Part shown: positions 56,951-64,000 of the stretch, piece by piece | Position numbering within the stretch: position 1 is the stretch's first letter | Layout: each line of letters starts with the position of its first letter | Source of the DNA: Poa pratensis | Lineage: Eukaryota > Streptophyta > Magnoliopsida > Poales > Poaceae | Direction: 5' to 3' | Assembly: GCA_947311845.1 (NCBI GenBank) | Contig: CAMZMU010000040.1 | Location: 59,951,901 to 60,015,900 of the forward strand | DNA: 64,000 bases | Notes under the pieces: model-generated | Databases searched by the model: none | Told to the model about the DNA's origin: nothing | Seen by the model: the letters and a program-made list of their open reading frames with translations, nothing else | Translations under genes and position numbers: made by a program

Positions 56951-59293
56951 CTAGGTATAATATGGGCGAAGATGAGCAATGTTCCACGGCCGCTTCGTCT
57001 CTTCCATAGGAAGGATAGCATGGTCCGTGTTGTTCTCTTCACCTTTCTCTCTCACATCTATCAGATAATATGAACCATTGTGCAATTTCCGACTGATGAG
57101 GAACGGCCCTTCCCATGGAGGAGTTAGTTTGTGCATCCCTGCCTGCTTCTGTCTGAGCCGTAAAACTAAATCTCCTTCCTGGAAAGTTCTTGATCTTACT
57201 CGGCGACTATGATAGCGCCGCAAATCTTGCTGATAAACTGCGGACCGTTCCAATGCTAACTCACGCTCCTCTTCAAGGGCATCAATCGAATCCTCCCTTG
57301 CAATTGCATTGCTTGACTCCACATAGCCGCCACTCTTGGCGAGTCATGGACTATATCACTCGGTAACACTGCTTCTGCTCCATACACCAGAAAGAACGGT
57401 GTACGCTTGGTTGATCTATTCGGGGTTGTATTGATCCCCCAAACCACTGCGGTAACTCTTTCACCCAAGCTCCATACGCCTTTTCAATCGGAACTCGAAG
57501 TCTTGGTTTGATTCCTTCAATATTTCCTGATTACTCCTTTCTACCTGCCCGTTGGCCTGTGGATGTGCCACCGAAGCAAGGTCTAATCTGATTCCCTTCT
57601 CTTTGCAGAATATCTCTGTTTCACCGAGTGACATGTTGGTCCCATTATCTGTGATGATACTGTGAGGATAGCCAAACCGACTGATAATTTTCTTCAGAAA
57701 CGTGACAACTTTGGAAGCATCACAACTTGTAACTGGCTCTACTTCAACCCACTTAGTGAACTTATCAACAGCCACCAAGAGATGAGTTTTCTTGCACGAT
57801 GTCATCTGAAAGGGCCCCATCATATCAAGACCCCAAACTGCAAACGGCCAGTGATTGGTATTGTCCTCAATTCCTGAGCCGGCACATGCTCCTGTCTTGC
57901 ATATCTTTGACATCCATCACATGCCCTAACAATCTGCTCTGCATCCTTGAAAGCTGTGAGCCAAAAGAATCCATGCCTAAATGCCTTGGCCACCAGAGAC
58001 CTAGATGAAGCATGATGACCACAGTCCCCAGCATGTATCTCTTGCAAAATTTGCCTTCCTTCGACTGATGAAACACATCGCTGATAAACTCCAGAAACAC
58101 TGCGCTTGTACAACTCACCATCAATTACTGCATAACCGAGTGATCTTCTGACAATTTGTCGCGCCATAACTTCATTACTCGGCAGAATCTTCCTTATCAT
58201 ATAATCCAGATATGGTTCAGTCCACTCAGGAATCTCATGCAACGCTGCTACTAACTCGGAATCTTGATCTGGACTATCATCTTCCTCTTCACCCGGAAGT
58301 TGGACTGATGGCTTCCATAACTCGTCCAGGAACACATTAGGTGGAACTGGCTCTCTACGTGATCCCAATCTTGACAAAGCATCTGCTGCCTCGTTTTTCC
58401 TTCTATCAATATGATCCACCTGGAATCCTGAAAAGAATCCAGCTGCTTCATCAACAGCCCTTCTGTAAGCCGCCATCTTCTCATCTTTCCTGTCCCAAGT
58501 CCCAGAAACTTGCTGCGCTACAAGATCCGAGTCACCAAAACACATGATCCTTTTGATGTTCATCTCCTTGGCAATGCGCAAACCATGTAACAAAGCTTCA
58601 TACTCAGCAATATTATTGGTGCAATCAAAGTGAATCTGAAGAACATAACTCATCTTATCTCCTTTGGGTGAAGTGAGAACCACTCCTGCTCCTGATCCCT
58701 CATACTGCTTGGATCCATCAAAATGCATAACCCATGACTTATAACTCGGCGCCTTGGGTGGTGCCGTGCTTAACTCAGTCCAATCGTTCACAAAATCAAT
58801 CAGGCTTGTGACTTAATCGCTGTGCGAGGCTCATACTTGATGTGATAATCACCCATCTCAATCGCCCACTTGGCAATTCTTCCAGTAGCTTCAGTATTGC
58901 ACACAATGTCTGCCAATGGTGCTCCACTCACCACTGTAATGGGGTGTTCTTGAAAGTAATGCTTCAATTTCCGACTGGCCATGAAAACGCCAAAAACTAA
59001 CTTCTGCCACTGCGGATACCTCTGTTTAGCCGGAGTCAAAACCTCACTGACATAATAAACCGGCCTTTGAACCAGATGCTCCTTTCCTTCTTCTTTTCGC
59101 TCCACCACAATAACTACACTAACTGCTCGGGAATTTGCAGCTATGTACAACAGCATGGGCTCCTTTGGAGCTGGAGCAGCTAAGATTGGTGCTTTCGATA
59201 ATGTTTCCTTCAATGCCTCCAGGGCTTTATCAGCTTCCTCATCCCAAACAAATTTATCTGACTTCCTCAAGAGTCGGTATAAAGGAATTGCTA
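56951..59293 (-). pseudogene. pol of element B: end of RT, RNase H and integrase (truncated, frame breaks)
   Basis: Minus strand. It begins at the truncated RT-RNase H linker (IPLYRLLRKSDKFVW, about 59285), then RNase H (HFDGSKQYEGSGAGV, about 58725), the integrase zinc finger (HAGDCGHH...CDGCQRYA, about 58035-57900) and the integrase core (GLDMMGPF, ITDNGTNMS, NGQVERSNQE), ending LRPYYT at 56951. Frames change near 58795, 57840, 57465 and 57320. Closely parallel to A's pol. Not functional as a unit because gag, protease and most of RT are missing. Confidence 0.85.
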
Positions 59294-59920
59294 CAATCAA
59301 CGACCGGGGGACATTCTCTGACAGATTCCCTCGTGTCCTTGACCCATGGTCAAACAAAATCTTATCTCCTCGTTTTTCACGTTCCTAGGGTTTCACCCCA
59401 GGGCTATAAATAGTGGTCTGCGGTAAAAAGGGTATCACTTTCCCCATTCACCGCGCCCTTCATCTTCAACCTCGGTCCTTCTCTCTCCTCGAGCTAGGGT
59501 TAGGGTTCCTCCAAACTCACCGCGCCGCCGCCGGCCATCGGAGCTCCGCATTGCTGCAACTAACCGCCGGGGAATCTGCTCCGCGCCAGATCTCCATGAG
59601 CTCCGGTAAATTTTTCACTCCTGCACTTAGTTTCCATCTAGATCTTGACTTGCTCTTCCTCGGGCTGTTCTTGAGCTCATTGTTTTCCATTTCTTTTCTT
59701 GCTATTTTCTAGATCTTTAGATCTCATGGCACCCAAGGACCCGAGGAAGCTTAAGGCCAAGGCCAAGACCGGTGATGGCGCCACCGCATCGGCATCAAAG
59801 AAGATTAAGAAAAGCACCAAGCCCAGATCTAGGATTACGGCTAACTGGGCCAAATCCATGGCCACACAATCCAAGCTTGAAGAACTTGCTGAATCTGGTG
59901 TTCTTCCTCTTCAGTCGGAG
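59294..59920 (+). repeat. Copy 2 of the antisense-gene promoter/5' module, between B and the chromovirus
   Basis: Direct copy of 52049-52667 with a few substitutions: TATA box at about 59405, ATG at 59727 and the N-terminal coding part, in a frame that stays open to the end of the module. It is joined on the left to B's RT linker and on the right to chromovirus sequence (CTCCAGCTGGCAAGG). The frame running out of it stops at 59962 and is not in phase with the chromovirus pol. Confidence 0.85.
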
Positions 59921-59929
59921 CTCCAGCTG

Positions 59930-62900
59930 GCAAGGCTGGTCCTATCGTGCGTGGTCGCCTGAACCACGTCTCTGCTGAAGAAGCTGAAGAGGACCCTAGT
60001 GTCCTTATGGGTGAGCTACGAATCAACAACCATCTTGCTACAGTTTTGTTTGATTCTGGAGCATCGCATTCATTCATATCCATAGCTTTTGCAAAGGACC
60101 ATAAAATTCCGTTCGAGAAAATGAGACGTCCCTTGGTGATCTCCACTCCTGGCTCCAAATGGCAAACCGATGGGGTTACTCCTGAGGTTCAGATTACCAT
60201 AGGCTACTCGTCTTTTCCTTTTGCTTTGGTAGCTCTGAGGTCAAGTGGCATTGATGTCATACTGGGCATGGACTGGTCAGTAAAATACCGGGCTAATCTT
60301 GACTGTGCTGCCAAGACCATTACTGTGACCACTTCTTCCGGAGACATTGTTGAGTATTGGTCTGCACTATCAAGACCTCCGTCCTCAATCATTCCCCAAT
60401 CCCCGGAGATCAGCCTATGCTTCATGGAAGGCTTGTCCCCTCCTGAAATTCATGAAATACACGTGGTGTGTGACTTCCCGGATGTGTTCTCGGAAGAATT
60501 GCCTGGCATGCCACCCGATCGAAGTGTGGAGTTTGTCATAGATCTGCTTCCCGGTACCGCTCCGATTTCCAAGAAGCCCTACCGTATGCCGGTGGAAGAG
60601 TTGGCTCTGTTGAAGGAGCAAATTGATGAGCTGTTAGCGAAGGATTTCATTCAGCCTAGCAGTTCACCTTGGGGTTGTCCGGTACTCTTCGTCAAGAAGA
60701 GGGATTCTACTGTGCCTCGTCTAGTCTCTGACTATAGACCGTTGAATGCGGTGACAATCAAGAACAAGTATCCTATTCCCCGGATCAATGATCTGTTAGA
60801 TCAGTTAGCTGGTGCAACGGTATTCTCCAAGATGGATCTGAGGTCAGGATACCATCAGATCAAGATCAGAAAGGAGGATATCCCAAAGACGGCATTTGTT
60901 ACTTGCTATGGCTCATATGAGTATACCGTCATGTCCTTTGGTCTCACCAATGCCCCAGCTACTTTCATGAGGCTCATGAACTCCATCTTCATGGATTATC
61001 TCGACAAGTTTGTCGTCATTTATATCGATGACATCCTCGTCTATTCCAAAACCAATGAAGAGCATGCCGAGCATCTTCGGTTGGTTCTGACACGACTTCG
61101 AGAACACCGCCTCTATGCCAAGTTCTCCAAGTGTGAATTATGGTTGGATAACCTTGTCTTCCTTGGTCATGTGATATCTGCCTAATGGTGTGGCTGTCAT
61201 TCCCGACAAGATTCAGTCCATTCTGGATTGGAAAACTCCAATGTCAGTCAAGGACATCCGTAGCTTTCTCGGATTGGCGGGTTACTACCGCCGATTCATC
61301 GAAGGTTTCTCCAAGATAGCCAAGGCCCTGACTGACCTTCTCAAGAAGGATAAAAAGTTCGTGTGGACGGACAAAGCTGAAGAGAGCTTCCAAACACTGA
61401 AAGCCAAACTCACGTCCGTCCCTGTGCTTGTCCTGCCGGACACTAGCAAGGATTTCGTCGTCTTCTGTGACGCCTCTCTGCAAGGCTTGGGTTGTGTACT
61501 AATGCAAGAAGGCCATGTGGTGGCGTATGCTTCTCGCCAATTGAAGCCGCATGAGCACAACTACCCAACTCATGATCTAGAGCTTGCCGCTGTGATTTAT
61601 GCTCTGAAGCAATGGAGACCATACCTGTTTGGTAACCGTTGCGAGATTTTCTCGGATCACAAGAGTCTGAAGTATCTCTTCACCCAGCCGGATTTAAATC
61701 TCAGGCAAAGGCGTTGGTTGGAGTTAATCAAGGATTATGATGTGAGCCTGAACTATCAACCCGGCAAAGCAAACGTCGTGGCTGACGCGCTAAGTCGGAA
61801 GTCCTATTGCAACAATCTGATGATTGAAAAGGCCCAACCTGCCCTCCATGAAGAGTTCGCCCGTTTGAACCTGGAAATTGTTCCCTCTGGCTACCTTGCA
61901 AATCTGGAGATCAAATCTACCCTTGTAGACCAGATTAAGGATGCTCAGAAGCTGGATGAGGGTATCCTGAATATCAAGAAGAACATTGCTAGCGGAAAGG
62001 CCAAATGTTTCTCAGAAGATGAGTCCGGAGCCGTTTACTTTGGTGACCGTCTGGTAGTGCCAAAGAACCGGAATTTGAGGGAGCTGATCCTCCAAGAGGC
62101 TCATGGTTCACCTCTCTCTATTCATCCCGGTAGTACCAAAATGTACCAAGACCTTCGACCACAATTCTGGTGGACCCGGATGAAACGGGAAATCGCCAAG
62201 TATGTTGCTGAATGCGACACCTGTCGACGGGTAAAGGCTGAACATCAAAGGCCTGCCGGCACTCTTCGCCCTATTGCAGTCCCGGAGTGGAAATGGGATG
62301 AAATCGGTATGGACTTCATCACCGGGTTTCCCCGATCCCCTAAGGGCAACAATGCAATATGGGTAATCATCGATCGTCTTTCCAAGGTTGCTCACTTCCT
62401 ACCAGTCTGTGATGATATACGTGCGAGTCAACTGGCTGACTTATATATGGCTCGTATTGTTCCATTGCATGGGGTCCCTCTGAGGATCATATCGGACCGT
62501 GGAAGTATCTTTGTCTCCAAGTTCTGGCAGAGTTTCCAAACTGCTATGGGGTCCCGTCTCCACTTCAGTACCGCCTACCATCCCCAGACTGATGGTCAGA
62601 CTGAAAGAGTGAACCAAGTTTTGGAGGACATGCTTAGGGCATGTGTAATCTCTTTTGGCAAGGGTTGGGAAAAGTATCTCCCTTTCGCGAAGTTCTCCTA
62701 CAACAATAGCTATCAAGCTAGTCTGGGCATGGCTCCGTTCGAAGTTCTCTATGGAAGAAAATGCCGTACTCCGCTAAATTGGTCCGAGACCGGAGAGAGA
62801 GCACTCTTTGGTCCGGATGTGATCAATGAAGCTGAGGAGAAGGTTAGAATCATAAGAGAGAATCTGAAGATTGCCCAGTCTAGGCAGAAGAGCTACTATG

Positions 62901-63355
62901 ACAAGCACCATCAGGAAATCCACTATGAAATTGGTGATAAAGCTTATCTCCGCGTCTCTCCCCTTCGTGGCGTTCGCCGCTTCGGTATAAAAGGGAAATT
63001 GGCCCCTCGTTACGTTGGCCCTTTCACCGTTCTGGCCAAGCGAGGAGATATTTCTTATAAGTTGGAGTTGCCGGTCATCTTCCCAAATGTACATGATGTG
63101 TTTCATGTCTCCCAACTTCGCCGTTGTTTTAAAGATCCTATCCATGGAGTTAATCATGAGGAGCTAGATCTCCAGGAAGATCTCACGTATCGCGAGCATC
63201 CTATTCGTGTCCTGGATGAAGCCGAAAGGAAGACCCGTAGCAAGACTACCAAGTTCCTCAAAGTTCAATGGTCTCACCATTCCGAAGAGGAAGCAACTTG
63301 GGAAAGAGAGTCTAGTCTTCGCGAGGAGTATCCCGACTTCTTCCCGAAATCTTAG
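59930..63355 (+). CDS. Chromovirus pol: protease, RT, RNase H, integrase, chromodomain (one 1-bp insertion, gag missing)
   Basis: First part (to 61184): protease [12 protein letters not shown] (about 60043), RT with [10 protein letters not shown] (60835), YIDDILVYS (61021) and FLGHVIS. Second part (61190-63355): RNase [13 protein letters not shown] (61470) and ADALSRK, integrase zinc-binding [10 protein letters not shown]...CDTCRR (62100-62230), core [14 protein letters not shown] and [11 protein letters not shown], then a C-terminal chromodomain ([16 protein letters not shown], about 63258). One extra base near 61184 shifts the frame. Chromodomains steer integration to heterochromatin. The upstream gag and zinc knuckle are absent: similarity begins abruptly after the duplicated module ending at 59920. 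Confidence 0.93.
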
Positions 63356-63378
63356 AATCTCGGGACGAGATTCCTGTA

Positions 63379-63398
63379 AGGGGGGGGGGGGGTAGAAT
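63379..63398 (+). other. Polypurine tract of the chromovirus
   Basis: GTAAGG followed by a run of G and then TAGAAT directly precedes the LTR start at 63399. The length of the G run is uncertain, as for any long homopolymer. Confidence 0.75.
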
Positions 63399-64000
63399 TG
63401 TAACAGCCCCAAATTTGAGAACCTAAAAACCTGAGTAAAATTTTCGCTTTTGTGTTCCATTGCATCATGGCATCCATATTAACTTGCTAAACAACACACT
63501 AATTGGTTTGGCACCATTGAAACACAAAATGCCAAATTTGCTTTAACAAAATCCCAAAACAATGAAGGCACTCAAATTTTGCAAAACAAAAATACTTTGA
63601 CATCTAGTATATTTGTCAAGGAAGCTCCTAGAGTTCAAAACAATATTTTGCAATTGCTCTAAATTTCCAAAGGAGCAACATTTTGAAATTAGCAAAAATG
63701 CCATAATCGAACCCGATGAACAAATGTTGTCCAAAACATTTTATTTGGCAACCCCAATTTTTATGGTGTTTCCACATGCTGTTAGGAGGCTACTTGATTT
63801 TTCTCAGATTTTAATAAAATGTTTAAGTGCCTCCAGAAAATCACTGAAATGCTGTTGGAATTAAAAAGAAACAGAAAAGGACTTTTTGGTAAATAAGAAA
63901 ATGCAGCCAGGGGGCTTTTTGGAAAATCCTCTTCTTCTTCCTCCTGTAGCGACCGAGCTCGAGCTCGCGCCGAACCAGCTCGGCGCCGTGCCCTCCCCTG
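63399..64000 (+). repeat. 3' LTR of the chromovirus, cut by the window end
   Basis: Begins TGTAACAGCCCCAAATTTGA and is colinear with 28743-29344 over all 602 bases without a gap. About five substitutions were seen: two near 63439-63444, and one each near 63671, 63763 and 63872. The remainder lies beyond the window. Confidence 0.92.

Larger units (their letters stand above)
51829..59293 (-). mobile_element. Tat-lineage retrotransposon B, inverted, truncated inside RT
   Basis: Internal part of a second Tat element, oriented opposite to A: polypurine tract at 51829-51841, antisense gene (on + here), spacer, then integrase, RNase H and the end of RT on the minus strand. It breaks at 59293 within the linker between RT and RNase H. 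Gag, most of RT, the primer site and the 5' LTR are absent. Related to A but clearly a different family by base differences and preferred short words. Confidence 0.85.

Noticed and set aside
59727..59962. Fusion protein of the antisense-gene N terminus with chromovirus pol
   Set aside because: The frame leaving the duplicated module stops at 59962 and is out of phase with pol, so no fusion is encoded as written.

Overview
This is a plant nuclear genome window, from a grass (Poaceae). The evidence is intron-split genes with GT-AG introns, GC-rich 5' coding ends, grass-type Helitrons and Ty3/gypsy retrotransposons, and three genes that I recall (without a search) as neighbours on rice chromosome 6. 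A pooid or oryzoid grass is plausible; the species cannot be fixed from the sequence. No prokaryotic features, CRISPR arrays or rRNA genes were seen.

Layout. (1) 1-20.4 kb is the gene-bearing part. It holds an LMBR1-like (LIMR) membrane protein on + (3154-7024, 14 exons), an intronless GRAS regulator on - that looks like rice DWARF AND LOW-TILLERING (DLT; 12485-14354), and a six-exon single-RRM protein on - (16965-20277). Small elements lie between and inside them: a Helitron end at 1728, a TIR element with a 9-bp target duplication (8239-9046), a LINE scrap (about 9080-9600) and an ~810-bp hAT derivative inside the last intron of the RRM gene (17533-18357). (2) 20.4-28.7 kb has no convincing gene. 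It holds a LINE remnant, a complete non-autonomous Helitron (23047-25974) and the 3' end of another Helitron (27563). (3) 28.7-64 kb is a nested transposon block. A chromovirus LTR starts at 28743 and its near-identical partner at 63399. Between them are an autonomous-type Helitron with a Rep/helicase gene (31709-about 38092), a complete Tat-lineage element here called A (38261-51590, two LTRs), a second inverted and truncated Tat element B (38093-38260 plus 51591-59293), and the chromovirus pol gene (59930-63355).

The most unusual signals are in the Tat elements. Both carry a long multi-exon gene antisense to pol with its own TATA-type promoter. An intron of that gene holds an array of short hairpin modules that resemble the element's own polypurine tract; stems differ between copies yet stay paired in B. 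Element A is saturated with the word ACCCGG/CCGGGT in LTR, coding, intron and spacer DNA alike, whereas B uses ACTCGG and CCGACTGA.

Caution on reading frames: many genes here, cellular and mobile, are interrupted by single missing bases, often in short homopolymers. In A this contrasts with LTRs that differ by only two substitutions and two 1-bp gaps. Uncorrected consensus errors explain this more simply than gene decay, so the breaks in LIMR and DLT should not be read as loss of function without checking raw data.
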